From: Saprospirales bacterium
Lineage (GTDB): Bacteria; Bacteroidota; Bacteroidia; Chitinophagales; Saprospiraceae
Reading direction: 5' to 3'
Length of the DNA: 64,000 bases
Assembly: GCA_016711045.1 (NCBI GenBank)
Contig: JADJTT010000012.1
Location: forward strand, 62,001-126,000
This document shows positions 1 to 7,815 of the stretch, piece after piece; positions within the stretch are counted from its first letter, which is position 1, and each line of letters begins with the position of its first letter. The translations under genes were made by a program, and so were the position numbers. The notes beneath the pieces were generated by a model, which saw nothing but the letters and a program-made list of their open reading frames with translations, made no database searches and was not told where the DNA came from.

Positions 1-381
1 CACATCACCGGTCACCCGCTCATGGTCCGAGTCGTAGCCCCGGTGGGTGGCCAGATCGAAAGCGACCGATAATCCTTTCTGCCCTTGCGCCAGGTTGCGG
101 CGGTAAAACGCATTGCTCTCTTCCGCAGTAGAAAAACCCGCATACTGCCGGATCGTCCACGGACGTATAGCGTACATCGAGCCGTAGGGGCCACGAAGAA
201 ATGGCGGGATTCCCGACACAAAATCCAGATGTTCCAGTCCTTTTCGTTGCTCAGAGCCAAACACATGCAGGATTTGGATCTGCTCGGAGGTAGCCCATCC
301 GTTGCCTCCCGTTCCTTCCGATCCCTTTATTTTGTAGACCCGGTTCCGGTCGTAGGGTAGTTTAGAATAATCTGGTCGCAT
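1..381 (-). CDS. scpA: methylmalonyl-CoA mutase large subunit, N-terminal part (cut by window edge)
   Basis: This gene would convert succinyl-CoA to (R)-methylmalonyl-CoA and back with adenosylcobalamin, in the cytoplasm (propionate metabolism). Reading the minus strand from the ATG at 381 gives 127 residues in one frame. They include the family hallmarks GPYGSMYAIRPWTIRQYAGF and GLSVAFDLATHRGYDSDH, which line the CoA/substrate entrance of the barrel domain in mutases. A purine-rich GAGGAG sits two bases before the ATG, a good ribosome binding site and rare in this window. The C-terminal barrel and B12 domain lie beyond position 1. Family assignment is firm from the motifs; whether it is the catalytic large chain or a related acyl-CoA mutase cannot be settled from the N-terminus alone. 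Confidence 0.88.
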   Translation of the reverse strand, partial: MRPDYSKLPYDRNRVYKIKGSEGTGGNGWATSEQIQILHVFGSEQRKGLEHLDFVSGIPPFLRGPYGSMYAIRPWTIRQYAGFSTAEESNAFYRRNLAQGQKGLSVAFDLATHRGYDSDHERVTGDV

Positions 382-438
382 AACTCCTCGATTTGCAAAT
401 TGCCTGACTTAGCAAGCCCTCAAGGTACGGATTATGCC

Positions 439-480
439 TTAATAAAGGAAGGAGCGCCAGTGCGCTCCTTCCTTTATTAA
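439..480. terminator. bidirectional hairpin terminator
   Basis: Perfect inverted repeat with 19-bp arms (439-457 and 462-480) and a four-base loop. The outer arm is AT-rich, giving U-rich tails in both directions. It lies just downstream of the TonB gene on the minus strand and upstream of the mutase start, so it separates the two transcripts. Confidence 0.85.
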
Positions 481-487
481 CCTCATT

Positions 488-1227
488 CTACCTGCTTGGC
501 TCAAAGCGTACCGGCAGCCTGAACATGACCCGCACCTTACGGCCCTGCTGACTACCCGGTATCCAATTCGGCATAGAATCTATCACCCGCAAAACCTCGC
601 GACCACAACCGCCTCCAATCTCTTTCAGCACTTCGGCCCCCGTGATCGAGCCGTCTGTTTCGACCACAAACTGGACCACGATCATGCCGGAAATGTCGTT
701 TTGCAAGGCTGCTTGCGGATAATCAATGTGTTCGTAAATGTATTCCAGCAACTTTTTATCTGCACAGGTCTTACGCTCTTCTTTGCTCAATCCCTGGTCC
801 TCACACCCGGGAAAACGAGGCATCACTTCAGCGATGATCAGGGGTGCATCTTTCTCCTGAATCACCGGCTTGGGTGGCGGTGCAACAGCCTTTGTACGAA
901 TACCGGATCTTCGAAAGGTTTCGCAGGGTAAAATTTAAGGGTGGTATCAATGGTGATTGGATCTGCGGGACCAATCAATTGGAAGCCAACCTCCACTTTG
1001 TGAGAAAGGCGATCAGGCTTGGGCAGCGGTGCAACTGGTTGGGGCTTTTGGACGGTGCGGACCACGTCAATTTCATCTGCAAATTCCGCAGCGTCTTCGC
1101 TCCATTGGATGGGGGAAGGCGAGGAGGTCCATTCAAAAGCCGTCCAGGAAATAAACAGCGCGCAGGCTAAGCCTACCAGGAAATAGCGGCTTCGGTGCCG
1201 CTCTAATCCGGAGATGTCATTTTTCAT
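488..1227 (-). CDS. TonB-family energy transducer, interrupted by a -1 frameshift
   Basis: TonB proteins couple the proton-motive force to outer-membrane receptors. The N-terminal part (ATG at 1227, AGGAAA upstream) has a basic start, one membrane helix (about residues 14-32, YFLVGLACALFISWTAFEW) and a proline-rich linker. The C-terminal part is a TonB C domain with the Bacteroidota signature PRFPGCED, paired cysteines and the YPQAA, VVQFVVETDGSI and MPNWIPG segments. The two parts are in different frames: the first runs into a stop after HRHPSR, while the -1 frame from about 889-893 reads KAVAPPPKPVIQEKD straight into the second. One extra A in the AAAGG run would restore about 246 residues, normal for the family. 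Either a sequencing deletion or a recent pseudogene. Confidence 0.85.
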
Positions 1228-1380
1228 AGCTTTCCTTTTTGGTGTGATAATAAAAAGATGCCACCTCCTGGATTTTTGGCGTAAGCAAGCCAACTAAACT
1301 CTTCGCTGATTACCTTTGTTGTTTAAAAAATTATTATTGGGGAATCGCATAAGGCGCTTTCCCAATTAATCTACATATAC

Positions 1381-2661
1381 GTGATCAATTACTCCCGATT
1401 TGTGTTGCCGAATGGCCTGCGGGTCCTGACGCATGAAGATGACAGCACGCCAATGGTGGCTGTCAATGTATTGTATAATGTGGGGGCCCGGGATGAACTG
1501 CCCGAAAAAACCGGCTTTGCCCATCTCTTCGAGCACCTGATGTTTGGCGGCTCCGCACATGTGCCCGATTTTGACGATCCGATCCAGACGGCCGGCGGGG
1601 AGAATAACGCGTTCACGAACAACGATATCACTAATTTTTACGACATTCTGCCTGCGGAAAATATCGAAACGGCGCTCTGGCTCGAATCCGATCGCATGCT
1701 CAGCCTCAATTTCGATCCCAATGTGCTGGATGTTCAGCGCAAGGTCGTAGTGGAGGAATTCAAGGAGACGTGTATCAATCAACCCTATGGAGATGTGTGG
1801 CATCACCTGGCCGATATGGCCTATCAAGTGCATCCTTATCGCTGGCCGACTATCGGCAAGGTGCCCAAACACGTAGAAGACGCGACGATGGAGGATGTCC
1901 AAAGCTTCTACGGCCGGTTTTATAACCCCAATAATGCCATACTGGTGCTCACGGGAAACATTAAGCCGGCAAAGGCCCGGAAGCTCGTGGAAAAATGGTT
2001 TGGCGATATCCCGGCCGGCGAAACTGCCCCGCGAACCCTTCCTGCAGAACCGCCTCAATTGCGCCTGCAGCAGCGCATCCTCCAGGCTAACGTACCAGTC
2101 GATGCACTCTACCTCGCATTTCACTGCGCCGGCCGCATGGAACCCGATTACTATACCACCGACCTCCTCTCGGATATTCTTTCCAATGGGCCTTCTTCAC
2201 GCCTCTTCCGGCGTTTGCTCAAAGAGCAACGCCTGGTCACGTCCATTGATTGCTACATCACCGGCAGTATCGACCCCGGCTTGTTTATTATTGAAGCTAA
2301 ACCGGCCAATGGATATACCCTTCAGCAAATAGAAGCAGCGATTTGGAAAGAACTGGAAGCACTGAAAGCAGAAACCCTCTCCGAACGGGAACTGGAGAAG
2401 GTGAAAAATAAAATGGAGAGTACACTGCTCTTTTCAGAAAGCAATATCCTCAACCAGGCGCTCAACCTCGCTTTTTTTGAATTGCTCGGCGACCCTGACC
2501 AGATCAACAGGGAAGTTGAACTCTACCTCAAGATCACTGCGGAAGATATGCAACGCGTTGCCAATGCCCTGTTTACGCAGGACAACTGTTCTTCCCTTTA
2601 TTACAAAGCAAACAACCCTACCGGGATCGTGGAAGACCCGGAAGAGGAGGAAGAAGACTAG
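1381..2661 (+). CDS. M16 family zinc metallopeptidase (processing-peptidase-like)
   Basis: M16 peptidases degrade peptides inside a clamshell. The 426-residue protein has the inverted zinc motif HLFEH (H48, E51, H52) and an acidic VVVEEFKE segment near residues 122-129 that supplies the third ligand. The second half has the SRLFRRLLKEQ region typical of the inactive M16 lobe. There is no signal peptide, so it is probably cytoplasmic. The first usable in-frame start is GTG at 1381; no ATG and no Shine-Dalgarno sequence precede it. A TACCTTTG box at 1311-1318 could be a -7 element, but no good -33 partner is visible. The acidic tail (DPEEEEEED-like) is unusual. It converges on the baeRF gene with a 13-bp gap. 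Confidence 0.88.
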   Translation: MINYSRFVLPNGLRVLTHEDDSTPMVAVNVLYNVGARDELPEKTGFAHLFEHLMFGGSAHVPDFDDPIQTAGGENNAFTNNDITNFYDILPAENIETALWLESDRMLSLNFDPNVLDVQRKVVVEEFKETCINQPYGDVWHHLADMAYQVHPYRWPTIGKVPKHVEDATMEDVQSFYGRFYNPNNAILVLTGNIKPAKARKLVEKWFGDIPAGETAPRTLPAEPPQLRLQQRILQANVPVDALYLAFHCAGRMEPDYYTTDLLSDILSNGPSSRLFRRLLKEQRLVTSIDCYITGSIDPGLFIIEAKPANGYTLQQIEAAIWKELEALKAETLSERELEKVKNKMESTLLFSESNILNQALNLAFFELLGDPDQINREVELYLKITAEDMQRVANALFTQDNCSSLYYKANNPTGIVEDPEEEEED

Positions 2662-2674
2662 AATAGAACTTAAC

Positions 2675-3742
2675 TCAATACCGCACCTTCAACGCAATTC
2701 GTCCAAATTCATCCAAGGCTCCATCTTCCAGAAAAGAGACATTACCTCCGAAGCTCAGGAGCGCTTCGATCATTTCATCGACCAGGTCGGGCACCACATC
2801 GGGTTGATCGGCGTGATCTACGGTGATGACCAGGCCGTTTTCCAGGATAGCAGGCTGGAAATACCCCTTCTCCACATACAAGGTTTCTCCCTTTCCTTTC
2901 TGGATTGCCGCCCAGATGTCGCCCAGACTCGTGATCAGGCGATTTTGGGAAATAGCTTGCCCAATATGCTCCATCGCCTTTTCGCCTTCTTTGTCGATAT
3001 AGTATTGGACGAGCTTCCAACTTTCCCGGGCCAGGTTGACCAGCGTTTCTTCATCCCAGTTTCCGGGCAGGTGGCCAATGATGGGTTCCTTGTTATCGGT
3101 CACCTCCATGAAGTAATGGTAGTTCCGGTCAGCGCCGGCGATGATGACCCCGCCCGGGTCTTCCCGAAGCACTTGCTGTAAGTCTTTGTCGATGCGATTC
3201 AGGTACTCTTTATGGTAGTTTTCCTGCACCATGGGGTAGCTCGCCTTGAGGGTATTGGTCGTGTAGAGGCCATTGATGTGCGGGAAATCATTGACGATGC
3301 ATTCATCAATGATCCTGTCGGTGAAGGCGCCGAATAAATGGGCTTCATGCTCGCTCAGTCGCAAGATGTAATAGTTCTCGATCTGGTTCAGCGCCCTCAG
3401 CAAATCGCGGGTTGCAAAGGTCTTGTCCAGAATGACCCGGGGTTCCACCGGCATCGGTAAACGCACGTACTCACAGATGTCTTCATTCAGGTAAATAGCC
3501 AATCCATCCAGGTTGTACCTCGGATCGATCCGCTCTGCCAGATCCTCCAGATTGGCCAGGGTTTCTGGCACCTGGCGTTTATCATAATCCTGAAGGAGAC
3601 GCTCTTTCGCCTCATGAAGCATGTTGCGCAGTAAAATAAAATCTCGCTTGTTGTCCGGATGGGTTCGGTGGGTTGGCAACAAAATAGAAACACAACCCTC
3701 GGCCCGGACATCCCGAAGTTTTTTCAATGTTTCCTTGATCAT
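2675..3742 (-). CDS. baeRF family (eRF1-like) probable ribosome hibernation/release factor
   Basis: The 355-residue protein resembles the bacterial archaeo-eukaryotic release factor group (baeRF_family3, eRF1-like). One branch of that group, Balon-type, binds the ribosomal A site during dormancy. Visible features are an N-terminal part with SILLPTHRTHPDNKRD, a central domain with LRLSEHEAHLFGAF and GVIIAGADRNYHYF, and a C-terminal eRF1_3-like domain containing GLVITVDHADQPDVVP and the end segment SFLEDGALDEFGRIALKVRY. The GGQ loop of true release factors is not visible, as expected for hibernation-type members. The ATG at 3742 has no clear ribosome binding site. The family call comes from recall of sequence pattern; the function (stress protection of idle ribosomes) is inferred. 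Confidence 0.72.
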   Translation of the reverse strand: MIKETLKKLRDVRAEGCVSILLPTHRTHPDNKRDFILLRNMLHEAKERLLQDYDKRQVPETLANLEDLAERIDPRYNLDGLAIYLNEDICEYVRLPMPVEPRVILDKTFATRDLLRALNQIENYYILRLSEHEAHLFGAFTDRIIDECIVNDFPHINGLYTTNTLKASYPMVQENYHKEYLNRIDKDLQQVLREDPGGVIIAGADRNYHYFMEVTDNKEPIIGHLPGNWDEETLVNLARESWKLVQYYIDKEGEKAMEHIGQAISQNRLITSLGDIWAAIQKGKGETLYVEKGYFQPAILENGLVITVDHADQPDVVPDLVDEMIEALLSFGGNVSFLEDGALDEFGRIALKVRY

Positions 3743-3821
3743 AGCAGTCTGTTCTTATTTGGCTATAAAATACGCCTCTGTAAGTTGAAATGCGATGATT
3801 TTTATTACCCTAAACAAATAA

Positions 3822-3864
3822 AATAAACGGTTGGCCCGGCCGGCGGCCGGGCCAACCGTTTATT
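3822..3864. terminator. long GC-rich hairpin, probable terminator
   Basis: Perfect inverted repeat with 20-bp arms (3822-3841 and 3845-3864) around a GGC loop. The arms start and end AATAAACGG/CCGTTTATT, giving U-rich flanks on both strands. It sits between the M1 peptidase end and the baeRF start, so it could stop minus-strand readthrough. Confidence 0.7.
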
Positions 3865-3930
3865 AAACATGAGACATCCCGAATTTTTAAGATTTAAGGA
3901 AATCCCTGCCATCCGGCAGGTTGGCCTGGA

Positions 3931-3990
3931 GTTTCAGACCCTCCCCCAACCCCTCCCTCGCCAGGGAGGGGTTGGGGGAGGGTCTGAAAC
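3931..3990. repeat. REP-like 60-bp perfect palindrome
   Basis: Arms of 28 bp (3931-3958 and 3963-3990) match without a mismatch around CGCC. The sequence is built from CCCTCCC and CCCCCAACCCC blocks flanked by GTTTCAGACC. The word CCTGGAG flanks both sides (about 3924-3931 and 3990-3997). A degenerate relative of the core (CTGGCGAGGGAGGGGG) recurs near 4075-4090. It looks like an interspersed palindromic element rather than a terminator because it lacks a T-tract. The rest of the 3743-4114 gap holds no gene that I can support. Confidence 0.7.
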
Positions 3991-4114
3991 CTGGAGCTTG
4001 CCCTTGATTTTCAGCTATTTAAACTGACAGGCCAAAACTTTTTCCGGCCTTCAAATATTTGTGGGTAAACCTCACCTGGCGAGGGAGGGGGCGACGCTGT
4101 TCTCCATCAAATCC

Positions 4115-7100
4115 TTACAGGCTAAACATACTGAACAGATTGACCGGATTGAGATTCCGGATGTTAAAATTAAAGGTGATGTGGCTCAGGTAGCCTGCTT
4201 TGCCATCTCCGTCGTAGAGCTGCCGCAGGTTGGCAGAGTTGATTACCGGGAAATAAATACCAAGGATATCGTCGCCGACCTCCAGGCAGAAGCCGCCGCT
4301 CCACCAGATGCGCTCACTCAGAGGCTGACCTGCAGAAATAGGCCGCGGGTCTGATACGTATGCTACATCGAAATAGGGTTTGAGGGGAAGTTTCAACGGC
4401 AGGTCTTTTGGTAAGTCCGCCTTCAGGTTTAAAGCAATCATAAAATCGTTGGTGTTGCCGCTTTGTCCCTGGAAGGCGCGGGGAAATGCATTCTTGAAGC
4501 CTGCATCACGCAGGCTGATCTGCCTGGACCAGGGGCCCTGGCTGTCATTTCTTCCAAAATAGAACTCGTCATACTTGTAGTCGTCATTTCCCCGGTAGCC
4601 CTGCGCAGTGAGGTTGAAGGCGCCGGGGCCAATCAACCCTGCGTCCCGGATGGTATTGGAAAGGTGGTATCCAGCGAAAATGCGCCCATAAAGATGCTTG
4701 CGTTGGGCGTAGGTGTATTTCCCCCAGGCATCCAGGCTTACCCGAAGGTATTGCTGATCAACTCCAAAGGCATCGGTATAGGATTGCTGCTCCAATGCCA
4801 GATGCAGGGAGTGCGGATTGACCACCTGCCGGTTGTCCAGCTCATACGACAACACATGTATCCGATTGTGCTGGTATTCGGTTTGCTGGAAAACGCCCAG
4901 TGTGTCGTATTGGGCCTGCTCTTCGCCCACAAATAGCAGGCGGTAGCGGAGAAAATGCTCCATACTGCCATTGGGCGCCGAGCGCAATCGGACGCGCAGG
5001 GAGGGACTGAGTCGGTAATAATCGAGGTAATAGGCATCTTTCCAGTTGTATTCGCTTGAAAACCGCTTCGCATCCAGGCTGATTGTCCACTCTGGCAGCA
5101 GGCGACTGCCGGGGTAGATATTGGCCCGGATACCGGCAAGTCCGTTTATTTGTTTGGTCACGAAGGAATACGCAGGTAGCACATGCCATTCGACGTTTTT
5201 TTGGATAGGCGAGTAGTTGTGCAAGCCAATGCCAAACTGGAGTTTGTCGTAGTTGTTCCAGGCTACCACGGGCAACAGGTACAGGCTGCTGCGGTCCGCC
5301 CGCTCGACGCCGGAGATTAATCCGATGGTGGGCGTCTTGGATTTCGGAAACAATCCCGAGGTCCGGATCTGATTATTCTTTCGATGAAAATCAAGCAGGT
5401 AGTGGTCCTGGTCGAGTACCAGTTGCTCGTAATCGCCGGCTGGGAAGGAGACGGTTTGCCTGCCCTGAAAACCCTCGTACCACTGCTTCGCGACAACCGT
5501 AGAATCCACCATGCCATACAGTGCAAACGGAGGCGTCAGGTCTTGCCGGTTTTTTATTTTAACTTCCAAGGTAGCTCCCTCTTCCTGAATGCCGCTAAGG
5601 GCGTAATCCATTTTTTCATTGGAAAAGAGGTAGCCTTCAAACAGCCAATCCAGGGATTTGCCGGTTTCCTGTTCCAGCACTTGTTTCAGGTCGTTGGGTT
5701 GTGGGTGGCGAAATTGCCATTCCCGGAAGTAGGCCTGCATAGCCCGGTCGTAGGCCTCCCTACCCAGGTAGCCTTCCAGGTGTCGGAACGCTTTCCCCGG
5801 CTTCTCGTAGGCGCCAAGCCAGTAGTTGAGGTCTTTAAATTCGTTGGAATTGGTATCGGGCGCCTGGTCGCGGTGGCGACGCGCCTGGAGCAGGTAACCC
5901 AGTTCGCCAATAGAATAATCAATACCCTTGGTCAGGAATTTGGGCAACATCTCTTCCAGTAATTCTTTGCCGTAGTAGGTCTCGGTATAACGATGCTCAT
6001 AATACGTATTGATCCCCTCATCCATCCAGGGATGATCGCGTTCGTTGGAGGCCAGGATGCCGTAAAACCAGTTGTGCCCTACTTCGTGGGTGATAACTCC
6101 GTCTAAAGCCTTGGCATCGCCGGAAGTGCCGATCACGGTGATCATGGGGTATTCCATGCCTCCTCCTGCGCTCAGCGCACTCATCACTGCTGTCGCATGG
6201 GGATAGGGATATTCTCCGACACAATCGGAATAGAAGCGGACAGCTCGGTTGATGTAGGAGATGGCATCTTTCCAGAGCCAGGATTCGGCATAGGAAAAGA
6301 ACGCCCAGGTATCGACCGACCGGCCGGAAGCCAGTTCTACTTTCCCGTCCAGCACGTGAAAACGCTTGTCGGCAAACCAAGCAAAGTCGTGTACACGCTC
6401 CGCGGTATAGCGAATAGTTTTCCATTCGGAACTGCTGGGCGGGAAGGTATCTCTTTTATTCATCGTCTTGCTGTCCACTTTCTCTGGCGGATCCGTCTCC
6501 AACCATTTTTGGGTTTCCGCTACTTTTTCGCGGAGAAATTGCTTTTCCGATTCGGTTTGCAACACTCCGGTCGCTGCCACCACGTAATTGGCAGGCAGGG
6601 TAAGTGTTACGTCGAACGAGCCAAATTCGGAGTAAAACTCTCCCATATCCAGGTAGGGCATGGCATGCCAGCCTTCGCGGTCGTATACAGCCGGCTTCGG
6701 GTACCATTGGGTAAATTGATAGGATTGTCCTACATGGCCCAGGCGGGAGAACGAGGCGGGTACTTTTAATTGAAAAGGCACTACCAGGATGATTTGCCCT
6801 TCCGGGTCAATCGGCTGGGGCAGCTCTACCCGGGCAATGTCGGGATTCTCAGGGTCAAGACTCCAGGAAAGGGGCTCTCCATTAGCCAAAAAATCAACAG
6901 ATTCATAGAAGCCCAAATCGCTCTCTTTCGCAAAATAAAATCGGGTTGAGCGCATCCGGATCTTTTGTTCCGAAAAAGCCGTCGTCTGGTCGCGGAAGGC
7001 GTTTGCCCAAAGGTGAAAGTACAGGAAAGGCAGGGAATCGGGCGAATGATTGGTGTAAGTTACCGTAACTTCGCCACTCAGCATGTGCGGTACATCGTCG

Positions 7101-7204
7101 AGCCGGGCTGAGATGCGGTAATCTACCTCCTGCTGAAAATAAGGCTGTTGCCCCCAGACGGGTATGACCAGGATTCCAAAAAGAATAACGATCCAATTGC
7201 GCAT
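4115..7204 (-). CDS. M1 family metallopeptidase with C-terminal outer-membrane barrel-like region
   Basis: The 1029-residue secreted protein starts with a signal peptide (MRNWIVILFGILVIPVWG, cleavage before QQ). The aminopeptidase N fold follows: the exopeptidase loop is GGGMEYP, the zinc motif is HEVGHNW (H373-H377) and the distal Glu lies in DEGINTYYEHRY. M1 enzymes remove N-terminal residues from peptides. About 415 residues after the catalytic part (from around 615) are made of short alternating aromatic/polar strands such as YYRLSPSLRVRLRS and HLYGRIFAGYHLS, ending in FSMFSL. That pattern suggests an outer-membrane beta-barrel anchor. An upstream ATG at 7225 adds seven residues; neither start has a Shine-Dalgarno sequence. 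The gene is divergent from the small secreted protein at 7255. Confidence 0.88.
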   Translation of the reverse strand: MRNWIVILFGILVIPVWGQQPYFQQEVDYRISARLDDVPHMLSGEVTVTYTNHSPDSLPFLYFHLWANAFRDQTTAFSEQKIRMRSTRFYFAKESDLGFYESVDFLANGEPLSWSLDPENPDIARVELPQPIDPEGQIILVVPFQLKVPASFSRLGHVGQSYQFTQWYPKPAVYDREGWHAMPYLDMGEFYSEFGSFDVTLTLPANYVVAATGVLQTESEKQFLREKVAETQKWLETDPPEKVDSKTMNKRDTFPPSSSEWKTIRYTAERVHDFAWFADKRFHVLDGKVELASGRSVDTWAFFSYAESWLWKDAISYINRAVRFYSDCVGEYPYPHATAVMSALSAGGGMEYPMITVIGTSGDAKALDGVITHEVGHNWFYGILASNERDHPWMDEGINTYYEHRYTETYYGKELLEEMLPKFLTKGIDYSIGELGYLLQARRHRDQAPDTNSNEFKDLNYWLGAYEKPGKAFRHLEGYLGREAYDRAMQAYFREWQFRHPQPNDLKQVLEQETGKSLDWLFEGYLFSNEKMDYALSGIQEEGATLEVKIKNRQDLTPPFALYGMVDSTVVAKQWYEGFQGRQTVSFPAGDYEQLVLDQDHYLLDFHRKNNQIRTSGLFPKSKTPTIGLISGVERADRSSLYLLPVVAWNNYDKLQFGIGLHNYSPIQKNVEWHVLPAYSFVTKQINGLAGIRANIYPGSRLLPEWTISLDAKRFSSEYNWKDAYYLDYYRLSPSLRVRLRSAPNGSMEHFLRYRLLFVGEEQAQYDTLGVFQQTEYQHNRIHVLSYELDNRQVVNPHSLHLALEQQSYTDAFGVDQQYLRVSLDAWGKYTYAQRKHLYGRIFAGYHLSNTIRDAGLIGPGAFNLTAQGYRGNDDYKYDEFYFGRNDSQGPWSRQISLRDAGFKNAFPRAFQGQSGNTNDFMIALNLKADLPKDLPLKLPLKPYFDVAYVSDPRPISAGQPLSERIWWSGGFCLEVGDDILGIYFPVINSANLRQLYDGDGKAGYLSHITFNFNIRNLNPVNLFSMFSL

Positions 7205-7254
7205 AATAGGTGGTTGTTTTATCATTGCATTATCTGTCAAAAATAACTGTTTCC

Positions 7255-7809
7255 ATGAAAGCTGTTATGTCCTTAATTTTAATGTGCCTGCTGGTTGGCC
7301 TTTCGTCCAATACCCTTTCCGCTCAAGGGGACAAATCCTTTCCCGAAAACTGGGTGGGAAACTGGACCGGCGAACTTGAAATATACAACGCACAGGGGTT
7401 GCAGCAAAAGATCTTCATGGGTATGCACATACAGCCTGCAGACTCTATGGGGATGTACTCGTGGGAGATCACTTATGGGGAGGGCGAAAACAAGCAGGTA
7501 AGACCCTATTACCTCCAAACGGTCGATGCGAAAACAGGGCATTACCAGATTGACGAGGGCAACTCCATCCTGCTCGATGCGTATTGGCTGGGGCCGGTGT
7601 TGGTAGAGATCTTTTCGGTAGAAGAATCCCTGCTCACTACGATGACCGAACAGGTAGAAGACGATGTGCTTTCCTGGCAGATCGTGGTGGGACATTTGGA
7701 AACCACGAATGTCACAGGTGGGATAGAGATCGACGGGGAGGAAGTGCCGGAAGTGACCAGCTACCTGGCGCCAGGGTTGCAGCGTGCCCGGTTGGTGCGG
7801 CAAAAATAA
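7255..7809 (+). CDS. secreted protein of unknown function
   Basis: The 184-residue product begins with a classic signal peptide (MKAVMSLILMCLLVGLSS, likely cleavage after LSAQ). The mature part starts with ENWVGNWTGELEIYNAQG, a lipocalin-like opening often seen in secreted Bacteroidota proteins, and is rich in beta-strand patterns. I recognise no catalytic motif or named family. The ATG at 7255 was chosen because it directly precedes the signal peptide; an upstream in-frame start would put 15 extra residues in front. It lies 50 bp from the divergent M1 peptidase and converges on the ABC-F gene six bases after its stop. Confidence 0.7.
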   Translation: MKAVMSLILMCLLVGLSSNTLSAQGDKSFPENWVGNWTGELEIYNAQGLQQKIFMGMHIQPADSMGMYSWEITYGEGENKQVRPYYLQTVDAKTGHYQIDEGNSILLDAYWLGPVLVEIFSVEESLLTTMTEQVEDDVLSWQIVVGHLETTNVTGGIEIDGEEVPEVTSYLAPGLQRARLVRQK

Positions 7810-7815
7810 AGTCTT

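Noticed and set aside
1311..1318. TACCTTTG as promoter of the M16 gene
   Set aside because: The -7 box fits but I see no -33 element at a normal distance, so I did not list it.
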